Positions 40,390 through 50,816 of a stretch of DNA of 64,000 nt are shown here, one piece after another. Source of the stretch: Spiroplasma monobiae MQ-1. GTDB taxonomy: Bacteria; Bacillota_I; Bacilli_A; Mycoplasmatales; Mycoplasmataceae. Every line of letters begins with the position of its first letter. Position 1 is the stretch's first letter. A program made the position numbers and the translations under genes. The notes beneath the pieces are model-generated. The model saw nothing but the letters and a program-made list of their open reading frames with translations, ran no database searches and was not told the origin of the DNA. The DNA is taken from NCBI RefSeq assembly GCF_002865545.1, contig NZ_CP025543.1:248001-312000 (forward strand), read 5' to 3'.

Positions 40390-42375
40390 ATGGCTGAAAA
40401 AACAACTTTGGAATCTACTCAAGAAGTAAATATCCAAAACCAAAACAAAAATATCAAACCTGAATTTAAGACAAAGAGAAGTGGAAGATCTTTCTTTGCT
40501 ATAATTATGCATTATTTAAAGAGACACCCAATGCTTGGTGTTTTCTTGGTGTTATTAACTTTAGCTTCTTCTGTAACAAGTGTTTTAAGTCCAAAAATTA
40601 TTGAAAATATTATGAGTATTTTAACTGCTCCAACAAGAATATCTGCAGCTGGAATAACTGATTTAAGTGAAGAAACAATTAATCGTTTCTTACATTCACT
40701 TACAAGTGGTCCTAAAATAACTGCATTTGGTAGTGGTCAAAATGTGATGGATTACATTTTTACAACAGGCTTATTCGGATTTAATTTAAAATGACAAGAT
40801 TGAATCTATGTTCAATTAGGCTTATTCGGTTCATTAGCGATATTTACTTTCGCTTCTAACTACATTGCTGGAATCATGGGTAAAAATATTGAAATTGAAT
40901 TAAGAAATAAAACTCTTGAAAGATTAGTAAAACAAGATATGAGTTACTATTCAGATAAAAAAATTGGAGAAATTTTAACAAAAATAGTCTCTGATACTCA
41001 AATAATTGGAGATCAAGCGCAACAAGTTCCAGTTACAATGATGAGTGCTGCATTTACATTCTTTGGTGCATTAATAATGATGTTTACAATTAACACTTAT
41101 TTAACTGTTGTTGTTATCATTACAATGACAATAATTGTTACATCAATATTCTCTACATTTGGAATTGTTAAAAAAGCGGCCTTAAAAACTAGAGATTCAA
41201 TAACAGATATAAACGGTGATGTAACTGATAGAATTGCTACAGTTAGATTAATTAAAGCATCTGGTACTGAGAACTATGAAACTTAAAGATTTAAAGAAAT
41301 TCATAAAGATTACTTTAAAAAATCAAGTAGTTTAATTAAATTACAATCAACAGTAATTACTGTATTGGTTGCAGGGGTAAGTTCAATCCAAATGATCATT
41401 GTTATTGCTGCTGCAATTAAATGACATAATGATCCAGGAACTTTATCTGTTGTACTAACTGCGTTTATTTCATCTGTTGGAACAATGGTTGGTCCAATTA
41501 TGCAAGTTGCTAGATTACAAGCTGGATTAATACAAGCTTCAACATCAGCAGTTAGAATTAACGAAATTCTTGGAGCAAAATCAAGAATTAACCCACACTA
41601 CAACCCTGAAGAAGGAATTCACATTGAAAATATTGACAAAGATATTATATTTAAAAAAGTTGAATTCAGATACCCAGAAAAACCTGAAAAAGTTATTATT
41701 CCAGAATTTGATTTCACATTTGAACACGGTAAATCATATGCATTTGTTGGTGAAACTGGAGCTGGTAAATCAACTATTGCTAAATTATTATTGAGATTTT
41801 ATGATCCATACAAAGGTCAAGTTTTAATAAATGGTAAAGAAGATTTAAAAGATGTAAACTTAGCAAGTTACTTAGATAAAGTGGGATATGTTGAACAAGA
41901 ACCTCAAATTTTATTCGGAGATGTATTAGACAATATTAAATATGGTAGATTTGATGCTACTGATGAAGAAGCTATTGAAGCTGCTAAACTAGCTGAATTA
42001 CATGATTTAGTTATGACTTGACCAGAAGGTTATAAAACTGTTCTTGGTGAACGTGGATTTATGTTATCTGGTGGTCAAAAACAAAGACTTGTTATTGCAA
42101 GAATGTTCTTAAAAGATCCACAATTATTAATTTTAGATGAAGCAACAAGTGCTTTAGATAATATTGTTGAAAAAGAAATTCAAGCAAAACTTGATAGTTT
42201 AATGAAGGGTAGAACAACAGTTACTATCGCTCATAGACTAAGTACAATTAAAAACGTTGACCAAATCATAGTTTTAGCTCCTGAAAAAGGAATTGCACAA
42301 GTTGGTACTTTCAATGAATTAAAAAATAAAGAAGGTCACTTCAAAAAACTATATGATGCTGGATTAATGGCATAA
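40390..42375 (+). pseudogene. ABC exporter (MsbA/LmrA type) interrupted by an in-frame TAA
   Basis: Read with TGA=Trp the gene would give about 661 residues: an N-terminal tail, six membrane helices (about 35-330), and a full nucleotide-binding domain with [32 protein letters not shown] and the H-loop AHRLST. One TAA codon at 41284-41286 cuts the frame inside the membrane domain (between YET and RFKEIHKDYF), where relatives would have Lys or Glu; a single base change would make it. Everything else is open on both sides, so the loss is recent or a sequence error. ATG 40390 follows GGTGA; ATG 40378 is also in frame. Confidence 0.8.
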
Positions 42376-42378
42376 AAA

Positions 42379-42414
42379 TAAAATCCTCTACTCATTAAAG
42401 TAGAGGATTTTTTA
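42379..42414 (+). terminator. Terminator after the ABC exporter
   Basis: A long stem of AAAATCCTCTACT with AGTAGAGGATTTT is followed by T. Confidence 0.9.
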
Positions 42415-42431
42415 TGTGAAAATTCTTTTAA

Positions 42432-42447
42432 TTTTTTTTTTTTTTTT
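42432..42447 (+). repeat. Homopolymer tract of 16 T at the -35 position
   Basis: Sixteen T lie 16 bases upstream of a TATAAT box (42464-42469) that serves the ABC fusion gene, where a -35 element would be. Length change by slippage could alter promoter strength. Confidence 0.75.
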
Positions 42448-42515
42448 ATTTGTATTTTTATTCTATAATATCAATTATGGTGCTTATTTATTGTAAAAAT
42501 AGAAAGTTAATAAAT

Positions 42516-44114
42516 ATGAATAAAGAAAATACTATGAGTAATTTTTCAAAAATTGATGGTGAAAAACCATTAATTAAAATTGAAAATATTTCAAAAATAT
42601 ATAAAAACAAAAAAGCTTTAGATGATGTCAATTTAATAATCAATCCAGGAGATAGAATTGGTGTTATAGGACCCAATGGTGGGGGAAAGTCAACTTTAAG
42701 TGAAATTATTGGGGGAATTAGAAAACCAACTTTTGGTAAAGTTACAAGACAAGAAAACATGACCATAGGATTGCAATTTCAAGAATCAAAATATCCAATA
42801 GGTATTAGTGTTTTAGATATGGTTAAATATTATCTTGAAACTTTTAATATCCCAATGACAGAAAGAGAACTTACTGAAATACTAAGAAAATTTCAAATAG
42901 ATAACTTTAAAAATAAATTTTTAGAGGGGTTAAGTGGTGGTCAACAGCAAAGAGTAAATATTCTTTTAAGTTTGATACACAATCCAGACTTAGTAATATT
43001 TGATGAAATATCAACAGGACTTGATATAGAAGTTAGAAGTGAAATTTTTGATACAATAAAGGAAAATGTTGTAAATAAAAACAAAGCAATGATTTTAGTT
43101 ACACACATGATGAGTGAAATAGAAGAACTTTGTGACAAATACATTTATATTCACAACGGTAAAATAAGAGAACAAGGTTTGGTTAAAGATTTAGTTAAAC
43201 AATATGGATCTGTTCATAACTTCACTTGAAAAAAATTTAAAGAAGAAAAGTCGGCAGATCTTAAAAAAGAAAATCTGCAAGCAGACAAGGAAAATAAAAA
43301 TAAATTAGATAAAATAATTAACAGTGAAAAAAATAAAGGTAAAAACATACCCTTAATAAAACTTTTATTAAAATACTATTATAAAGGGTTTGCTGTTCCT
43401 TTTTTCTTATTTTTCTTCCCATTAATTCTTCTTTTCTTGGAAGGTTTTGTATTTAAAAATATGCCTGATGCCTCAGGGAAACCGGGAGGGCTATTACATA
43501 ATCTAATCGGTTCTTTGGCGATTATGCAAATTATTGCTGTTGGAATATTTATCATACCTCAAACGATTTTAGAGTTCAAAAATAGTGTTCTTATGAAAAG
43601 AATTGGTGCAACAAATATTAAACCTATATTCTTTGTTTTAACAGTTGTTGCAATGGGTATATTCTTTATGATAATTGGATTTTTTTGAACATTGCTTTGA
43701 GCAGGAATAATGTTTGGTGGAGACCTAGGTTGATCAAATGTAGCTTTACCAAAACAATTCGGACCATCAGTACCATTTTTGGTGTTAACTTTAGTTCAAT
43801 CAGTTTCGATGGGAATGATGTTGGCAAGCGTCTTTAGATCAACAACAGCATATATTGCTGTTTCAAATGTTCTTTATATGCCAATAGCTTTTTTGGGTGG
43901 TTCATTCCTGCCTATAGATTTAATAATGGATAGTCCGGTTTTAAGATATGCAACATACATTAATTTATTTAAATACTGTATGGAACCATTCTCAAACGCA
44001 TGGGGAGGGACATTTAGTTTTAATTTAACTACAGGAATTTATTTAGGATTATCATTGTCAATGATTGCTGCATTTACAACAACATCAGCAATGAAACTTA
44101 GATGAGAATCATAA
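42516..44114 (+). CDS. ABC transporter, fused ATPase and ABC-2-type permease
   Basis: 532 residues. The N-terminal ATPase (about 20-235) has Walker A GPNGGGKST, signature LSGGQQQRV, Walker B LVIFDEIST and H-loop THMMSE. After a TGA Trp (43227) come a Lys-rich linker (about 238-285) and six membrane helices (about 290-520) with the ABC-2 permease look. ATPase-first half-transporters of this kind work as dimers and export lipids, drugs or peptides. The start is uncertain: ATG 42516 has a weak AGAAAG site; ATG 42477 lies only seven bases from the -10 box; ATG 42534 is also possible. Confidence 0.87.
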
Positions 44115-44125
44115 AATCTTTATTA

Positions 44126-44152
44126 ATGCACAATTTTATTGTGCCTTTTTTA
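44126..44152 (+). terminator. Terminator after the ABC fusion gene
   Basis: GCACAA pairs with TTGTGC around a 5-nt loop, followed by CCTTTTTT. Confidence 0.82.
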
Positions 44153-44177
44153 TAATCTTTTTTGTTATAATTAAGCA

Positions 44178-45494
44178 ATGGAAAAACTAGTTAACATAAT
44201 TGGGGCAGGTTTATCAGGGTGTGAAGCTGCTTATCAATTATCAAAAAGAAGTATTAAAGTTAAATTATATGAGAAAAAAACAATTGAAAGGAATCCTGTT
44301 CAAAAATTAGATTACTTTGCTGAATTAGTGTGTTCAAACACTTTAAGGTCAACCGATCTAAAAAACGCAGTTGGTACTTTAAAAGAAGAAATGAGGATGT
44401 TTGACTCATTAATAATAAAAGCAGCTGAATTTGCACAAATTCCAGCAGGTGGTAGTCTTGCTGTTGACAGAGATGTATTTTCAAAATATATAACAGATGC
44501 AATGAATAATGACCCAAACATTGAAGTTATTGAAAAAGAGTTTGAAAAAATTAATGAAAATGAAATAACGCTTATTGCTTCTGGTCCATTAACAAGCGAA
44601 AAACTGCAAACAGAAATAGCGAAGGTTATAGGAGAAGATTATTTTTATTTTTTCGATGCAGTTGCTCCGATAATAACAAAGGATTCAATAAATATGGATG
44701 TTGCTTTTAGAAAAAATAGATATGAAAAAGGCGAAACACAAGATTACATTAACTGCCCAATGAATAGAGAACAATATGAATTGTTTTATAACGAACTTGT
44801 TAAAGCTGAATTGGCTCCAGTTCATTTAGAATCTGAAAAAAACCTTAAATATTTTGAAGGGTGTATGCCAGTTGAAGTGATGGCAAAAAGAGGGTTTGAT
44901 ACTTTAACTTACGGACCTTTAAAACCTGCTGGACTTAGAAATCTTGATGGAACAAATAATTTTGCTGTTGTTCAATTAAGACAAGATAACGCAGCAGATG
45001 ACCTATATAATTTTGTTGGTTTTCAAACAAATTTAACATGACCAGAACAAAAAAGGGTGTTTAGATTAATACCGGGTCTTGAAAAAGCTAATTTTGTTAG
45101 ATATGGTGTAATGCACCAAAATAACTTTATTAATTCACCTACAGTTTTAAATGAATTTAATCAACTTAAATCTAATAAAAATATATTTTTTGCAGGTCAG
45201 ATAACTGGTGTTGAGGGTTATGTTGAATCAACTTCTTCAGGCATCATAGCTGCAATAAATATTTCAAGGATGTTTGAACAAAAAGAAATGAAAAAATTTC
45301 CTAAAGACACTGTAATGGGTGGGCTTCAAAACTACATTATTTCAACGGATTCAAAAAACTTTCAACCAATGAAGGCTAATTGAAGTATTGTTGAAAATTT
45401 AGAAATTAAGTCTAAAATTAAAAAAGAAGAAAAAAAAGAACTTTACTCTAGTAGGGCGTTAAACTCTATGAAAGAATTCATTAAAACATTATAA
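44178..45494 (+). CDS. trmFO: Methylenetetrahydrofolate-tRNA-(uracil-5-)-methyltransferase TrmFO
   Basis: 438 residues. An N-terminal FAD site ([15 protein letters not shown]), [10 protein letters not shown] (about 51-60) with its conserved Cys, [11 protein letters not shown] and the C-terminal [18 protein letters not shown] are family hallmarks. It makes ribothymidine at position 54 of tRNA, using methylene-THF as the methyl donor and FADH2. A TATAAT box at 44166-44171 lies six bases before the ATG and there is no ribosome site, so the mRNA may be leaderless. Confidence 0.95.
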
Positions 45495-45510
45495 AAAATG
45501 AAAGGTATAT

Positions 45511-47109
45511 ATGAGAGAAATAGATAAACAAAGTATATTTTGATTTGGATTACATAATTTAGCTCAAGAAAATGCTCAGTTAAAATACTATATAACAACT
45601 CAAAAAGAACTTATTTATAATTTGTATCCTGTAGTTTATTTGGGTGTTGTTCAATATTCTTTATACAGAGGAATAGTTTTAGATGAAATTCCTCTTGAAG
45701 AAAGCAATACTTATACTGAATATATCTTGCAAAGATATGAAGAAATATACAAAATAAGATATAGATTTGTAAAAGATAAGCCTAAAAAAGCAAATTTAAA
45801 AGATGAAGAAACATATGAATTGTGTGAAGAAATTATTTCGAATTTACTCTTACCTTATATTAATGAATACTGTTTCAGAACCTATGATATGTGAAAAAAC
45901 TTAGCACAAGCATATATTAGGGAAAGTGCAATTAATTATGAATATGATATAAACCATGAATCAGATGATGGAAAAATCAAAACATCAATGCTATATCCTT
46001 TTTACTTTACTTTGAGTTTAATTGTTGTTCAAGAAAGACAGGGTTTATATCAAAGAATTGAAAAGTGTTATCAAAAAGATGTTCTATTGAGAAAATTTAA
46101 TTCTGGAAGAGAATGAAGAGAAAAGGAATTAGATTATTTAAACGAAACTTATGAATTAATAAAGAATGACGAAGAATGACTATTATTTTTAAGTAATTTT
46201 TCATCATCTAAATGAGATAACTTTGATTTAAAAGAAAGATTTAAAGCACTATTCCAATTAACAAAACTTACAACTATTTTAATGAAAGATGAAATAAGTG
46301 CGGTTACAATGCTTGATGATGGTGAGGAATTATTTGATCAAGTAAAAAACTACTTACCTTTATTTATTTGTGATGACAAAATATTTAATGACAAAAAAGA
46401 ATTAAAGAGAGACTATAAAAAATCAAATATAAAAATACTTTCTCCTTTTGCAAATCAAAATATAAATATAGAAGTTTTGGGACCCTATATTCAATCTAAA
46501 GGAGAAAGATTTACTGATTATAAAAAAGAAACTTTGATTGGAACATCAGAAATTATATACACAGTTCTTGCAAAATTAAGGTTGATATTATTGATTCATG
46601 AATATTTACCGAATTTAATTGATTCAAGAATTGCTCCAAAGAAAAAATTATTTGTAGAAGTATTAAATCTTTTTCAAGAAGTTAAAGAGTGTAAATTCAA
46701 AAGAAATCTTGATGTTGAGAACTTACTTGAAGCAGACTTTTTGATCTCGGAAGACGATATAAACGAAATATTAGAATCAGAGTATACAAATATAAAAGAT
46801 TTCTATAATAAAAACTGTTTCTATAAAATTGGAAAAATAATGAGTTTAATGCTTGGAGTAGAAAACACAACTGCTTCAAGAATGGAATATGATTTATTTG
46901 AATTATTTAGAAATATAATAATTTTAATGGGTCCTCATCCATTGGATCATACTGTTCAAACATCTGAAACAATAGAAAAACTATACAATAGTTTTAAACT
47001 AATGTGTGAAGATTATGAAAAACTTCTTCAAAGAGATTTGGAAGAATCCAAAAAATATATATCTAATATTGAATTGCCATTAAAGTTATTAAGATGAAAA
47101 AAAGACTAA
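45511..47109 (+). CDS. Unknown soluble protein, 532 residues
   Basis: 532 residues with at least eight TGA Trp codons. It is soluble, with no signal peptide or clear membrane segment, rich in Lys, Glu, Leu and Tyr, and predicted mostly helical. GAAAGG precedes ATG 45511, 16 bases after trmFO, so the two are likely co-transcribed. A motif LMGPHPLDHTVQTSE near residue 475 is the most striking conserved-looking block. No family recognised. Confidence 0.8.
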
Positions 47110-47110
47110 A

Positions 47111-47152
47111 TTTAATAGTAATATAGCAAAAAATTTGCTATTATTATTTTGT
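47111..47152 (+). terminator. Terminator before tRNA-Arg
   Basis: ATAGCAAA and TTTGCTAT pair around AAA, with outer AATA/TATT pairing, followed by T-rich sequence. Confidence 0.75.
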
Positions 47153-47160
47153 CTTATTTT

Positions 47161-47237
47161 GCCCACGTAGCTCAGTAGGATAGAGCATGCGCCTTCTAAG
47201 CGTAGGGTCAGAAGTTCGAATCTTCTCGTGGGCGCCA
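47161..47237 (+). tRNA. tRNA-Arg (anticodon TCT)
   Basis: A complete cloverleaf: acceptor stem GCCCACG/CGTGGGC, D arm GCTC/GAGC, anticodon stem TGCGC/GCGTA with the loop CTTCTAA (anticodon TCT, reading AGA and AGG), T arm AGAAG/CTTCT with TTCGAAT, and an encoded CCA end. AGA is the main Arg codon in the proteins of this window. Confidence 0.97.
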
Positions 47238-47247
47238 TTAAGAAATT

Positions 47248-47280
47248 AGGTACTAGTTTGCAAACTAGTATTTTTTTTTA
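47248..47280 (+). terminator. Terminator after tRNA-Arg
   Basis: A 20-base perfect palindrome, TACTAGTTTG and its complement, is followed by nine T. Confidence 0.9.
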
Positions 47281-47325
47281 TTCTTTTTTACAATATGGTT
47301 GTAAAATGAATAGGAGGTAAAAAAT

Positions 47326-48093
47326 ATGAAATTTCTATACAAACAAAAAATATCAGAAAATGAAGGACATGATAATCTTGGTAGAGCATATCTTAGTTAT
47401 TTCTCAGATCCAATAAATGACCCATTTGAAATTATAAAAGAAGGTAATTTACAATTATTTAAATTTAAAAAGCATGAAAATTCAATTGTTACAATTAATT
47501 GAGATTATAGTACTGAAGATATTGATAAATTTAATCAATATTCACCTAAATTTTTGGTTAACTTAACAAATAAAAAATATGATAATCAAGAATTAAAGGG
47601 TATGAAATTTAAAGGTGGATACACATTTATGAGATTAAATCTTAAAGGTTTAACCAAATTTGATGCTTTGGAATTAGAGGGTGCAACATTTGAAAAAATG
47701 ACCAACTCAGTTGAATTGGATACCTTTGTAGATATTGTTGGAACGGTTTTCACTTCTGACGTAACAAGTTCTAAAAAATTTTATGGAATATTTGATGAAT
47801 ACAAAGACTTAAGTGAATTATTTTTAATTAAATATAATAAAGATATTGTTGGTACTGGCCATTTAATTCATTTTGATAAAAACAGCTCAATTGTTGATGA
47901 CATTGCAATTAGTGAAAAAGCTAGAGGCAAGGGTTTAGCAACATTTTTAATGAAATCACTTATAAATTGATCAATTGACAACGGAAAAGAAGAATTATGC
48001 TTATTTGGTAGTGATGAGGCATTCAATATATATAAAAAATTAGGGTTTAAGGAAGAAGATTTTTGACTTGAACAGTTTGAACTGATTTATTAA
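47326..48093 (+). CDS. GNAT family N-acetyltransferase
   Basis: 255 residues. The C-terminal half (about 140-250) has the GNAT fold features: VGTGHLIHFD, IVDDIAISEKARGKGLATFLM (the acetyl-CoA pyrophosphate loop is RGKGLA) and YKKLGFKEED. The N-terminal half is not recognised and lacks a second acetyl-CoA loop. Members acetylate small amines or proteins; the substrate is unknown. AGGAGG precedes ATG 47326. Confidence 0.85.
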
Positions 48094-48117
48094 TAATTAA
48101 AGAAAAGAGAAAAATAA

Positions 48118-49368
48118 ATGAAAAAATTTAGTATTCAATTAGTTTTTATCAGTGTATTATTTTTTGCTTATTACTTTTATAGTGCTTGAGTGGGCAGTTT
48201 TAAAGATGGTGAATTAATGTTTGAATTATTTGATCCTTTTAAATTAATTTTATTGGGTATGATTTTCACTATAATTTATGCAGCTATAAAAAACTTATTA
48301 TTTTCTAGGTTTGTAAATTTAAAACAATACAGAAAAACACTTAGGGACAATATATTGTTTGAATTTGAAAATACAATAATTTATGTGAAAAACTTAAGAA
48401 AGGTAGTGGAAAAGAATGATTATGTTGGAGTTAAAAAAGCTTTAAAAGATTTTAAAACAATAGCTTATAGACCTAATTATCTTTCTGACTTCATGGAAGT
48501 TTTGGCAAATGAAATATTAAAACAAAAAGATTTGTCTATTTATATCAATTCTGTTGAAGTTATTTTGAATAATATTGAAAAGAACTTTTCTCTAGAAAGT
48601 GAAAGAGTTTTAAAAAATCAAAAAGGTATGGCAGAAATCAGAATGACAGAAGCATACTTTACAAATACGAGTTGAGACTCAATTAAATATAATTTGGCTT
48701 TAAATAATCTGGATAATAGCAAATCTAGTAGATGAAAAATATCAAGTTTATATATTGCTAAATTTAAAAACTCTTTATTTATGTCATTCTTAATAACATC
48801 AACTATATTTATATTTGTTGGATTAGGAATGTATTTAAATAAAACAGCATTTAATAATTACGCACTTGTGGCTTATTTGGCAAGTCTACTAATAATATCT
48901 ATGATTCATTACAATATAACAATATTTATATCTTCTAAAAAAATGAATATTAAGATTTACTGAAGCCATCTAATGGTTTACTATGTTGTTATATCTTTAA
49001 TATTTGCAAATATAATACTGAACATAATATTTTTCCCTAGTGTTGGCAATATTGAAGTTTTAAATGAGGTAGCTTGATACAATTCTGAATTGTTGAACTT
49101 TTTAAAAAACATATTATATATAGTTTTTTCTACAATGTTGCTAACATATGTTTTTGGAGGACTTTTAGAATTGTTAGAAAATAACAAATTTAATTTCAAA
49201 AACTCTATTGAAGCTTTTATAATTCCTTTAAGTATATTTATATTAACTTTAGCTATAAATATAGTTTCAATACATACTCTGGGAGATACTTTATATTTTA
49301 TAAATTTTGCAATATTAACAGTTTTTTGAACTTTTATTGGTATTTGAAATAAATTTTTTGCAAAATAG
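48118..49368 (+). CDS. Membrane protein of unknown function
   Basis: 416 residues with about seven TGA Trp codons. Two hydrophobic helices near the N-terminus (about 6-23 and 40-58) are followed by a helical soluble section (65-215) and then five or six membrane segments up to the C-terminus. There is a GAAAAGAG-type site before ATG 48118, 24 bases after the acetyltransferase gene. The layout of paired helices, soluble part and multi-span C-terminus is not one I can assign. Confidence 0.75.
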
Positions 49369-49453
49369 TAAAATGTTTTTATTGAAGTAAAATTATATTT
49401 ATTCTAAAATCATTTATTTTTATACATTTATAATCTTTAATATTAAAAGGGTT

Positions 49454-49594
49454 ATGAAAAGAAGTATACATACAAAAATATGCTATAAATGTAAGTTAAA
49501 AATTGAAGAAAGGGATAAATATAAGCACTTTGAAGATCATGATATATTCTTGAATAAAGTAATATTTTATGCACACAATGAATGTTTAAAATAA
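49454..49594 (+). CDS. Small cysteine/histidine-rich protein (46 residues)
   Basis: A 46-residue frame with CYKC (C10, C13) and a later HNEC (H42, C44), the spacing of a small zinc ribbon, plus HFEDHD in the middle. It lies alone between the membrane gene and rpsP. An AAAAGGG site is only two or three bases before the ATG, which is close for a ribosome site. Coding potential rests on the cysteine pattern and an even reading frame; the call is tentative. Confidence 0.5.
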   Translation: MKRSIHTKICYKCKLKIEERDKYKHFEDHDIFLNKVIFYAHNECLK

Positions 49595-49630
49595 GTTTGT
49601 TAAGTAATTTAACTTGACAAACTTATTTTT
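49588..49630 (+). terminator. Terminator before rpsP
   Basis: AAGTTTGT and ACAAACTT form the outer stem and TTAAGT/AACTTG an inner one, followed by T. The 3' arm contains the TTGACA (49614-49619) of a likely rpsP promoter, with TAATAT at 49636. Confidence 0.75.
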
Positions 49631-49676
49631 TAGTTTAATATTAATAATGTTCTTAAATAGAAAATAAGGAGGAAAC

Positions 49677-50066
49677 ATGGTTAAATTAAGATTAAAAAGA
49701 GCTGGTAAAAAAAGAGCTGCTTTCTACAGAATTGTTGCTTCAGATGCACGTGTTAAACGTGATGGAGAGTACATTGAATTAATTGGAACATACAATCCAA
49801 TCAATGGAGAAGTTAACGTTAAAAAAGAAGTTGCTTTAAAATGATTACAACAAGGAGCTCAACCTACTGATACAGTTAGAAATATTCTTTCAAAAGAAGG
49901 TGTTATGACTGATTTGCACAACGTTAAATTAGAAAACAAAAAAAACCAACCTAAGAAAGAAAAAGCTGCTAAAAAACCTGCAGCAAAAAAAACAACAACA
50001 GCTGCCAAAAAACCTGCAGCTGCCAAAAAACCTGCTGCAGCAAAAGAAGAAGCTCCTGCAGAATAA
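49677..50066 (+). CDS. rpsP: 30S ribosomal protein S16
   Basis: 129 residues. The S16 core (1-83; [38 protein letters not shown]) is followed by an extra tail of about 45 residues made of Lys, Pro and Ala repeats (AAKKPAA type). Standard S16 is about 80-90 residues; such tails occur in relatives. AAGGAGG precedes ATG 49677. First gene of the rpsP-rimM-trmD-rplS operon. Confidence 0.97.
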
Positions 50067-50068
50067 TT

Positions 50069-50329
50069 ATGCAAGAAGCTTTTAAGGCGATTGATTGATT
50101 GTTCAAAGATATTGTCCCTAAAGATATAAAATATGTTTTTAAGGAAAAATATGAAACAGATCAATCATATGAATTTATACTTGTTATTGAAGAAAAAGAC
50201 TTACTTTTTTTTAAAAACAAAAAAAGTGAAAACTTAATTAAGTCAATAATTGATATTGCAAATTCGAGTAATTCAAATTTTTCTAAAAAAATAGTTATAG
50301 ATTTAGAGGTATTAGAAACATATGCTTAA
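50069..50329 (+). CDS. KhpA-like (YlqC position) protein with lost GxxG
   Basis: 86 residues. It sits exactly where khpA (ylqC) lies in the rpsP-khpA-rimM-trmD-rplS operon and has the right length. The N-terminal helix and last strand resemble KhpA (YEFILVIEEKDLLF, then KKIVIDLEV). The GxxG loop that binds RNA in KH domains is not visible (residues KNKKSENL instead). The start is ATG 50069 with an early TGA Trp. Placement in the family rests mainly on synteny. Confidence 0.6.
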
Positions 50330-50816
50330 TAATCTAAAAAAAATAGGAAAAATTGTTGCAACCCATGGTTTAAAAGGAGAACTAAAATTCAAATTAGAGG
50401 ATAATTTAATTATTTCTGGAGAATTTCAAGGAGAACAATTATTCTTGGAGAATAGTTCAAAAAATCTGGATGTTTTTGAGGTTAAAAAATCTTATTTTTT
50501 AAACAAAAAACATGTGATAGCTTTAGAAGAAATAACTAATATTGACAAAGCTCAAAAATTAGTAAATAACATAGTTTATGTTAAAAAAGATTCTGATTTC
50601 ATTGAAGAAGAATTTAGTTATGTTGGTTTTGAATGTTTTTATAATAACAAATCTTATGGAAAAGTTATTGAAGAAATGTTTAATGGAGCACATGACTTAA
50701 TAAAACTTAAAGTGGAAAATAAAGAAGTATGAGTTCCTTGTGTTGATTTCTACATTGAAAATGTAGATGAAGAAAATAAGGAAATTACATTAAAGGAATT
50801 TGAGGTTTTAATATAA
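50322..50816 (+). CDS. rimM: Ribosome maturation factor RimM
   Basis: 164 residues with a TGA Trp at 50730. [16 protein letters not shown] (about 7-22) and the C-terminal barrel with [12 protein letters not shown] match RimM. It binds S19 in 30S head assembly. Its ATG lies inside the previous gene's end, and its stop overlaps the trmD start. Confidence 0.94.

Noticed and set aside
41284-41286. TAA as a programmed recoding or readthrough site
   Set aside because: No slippery site or clear downstream structure is seen, and one base change from a Lys or Glu codon is a simpler cause.
49677-50066. S16 tail repeats as a CRISPR or tandem-repeat locus
   Set aside because: The repeats are short, coding and imperfect; no spacers are present.
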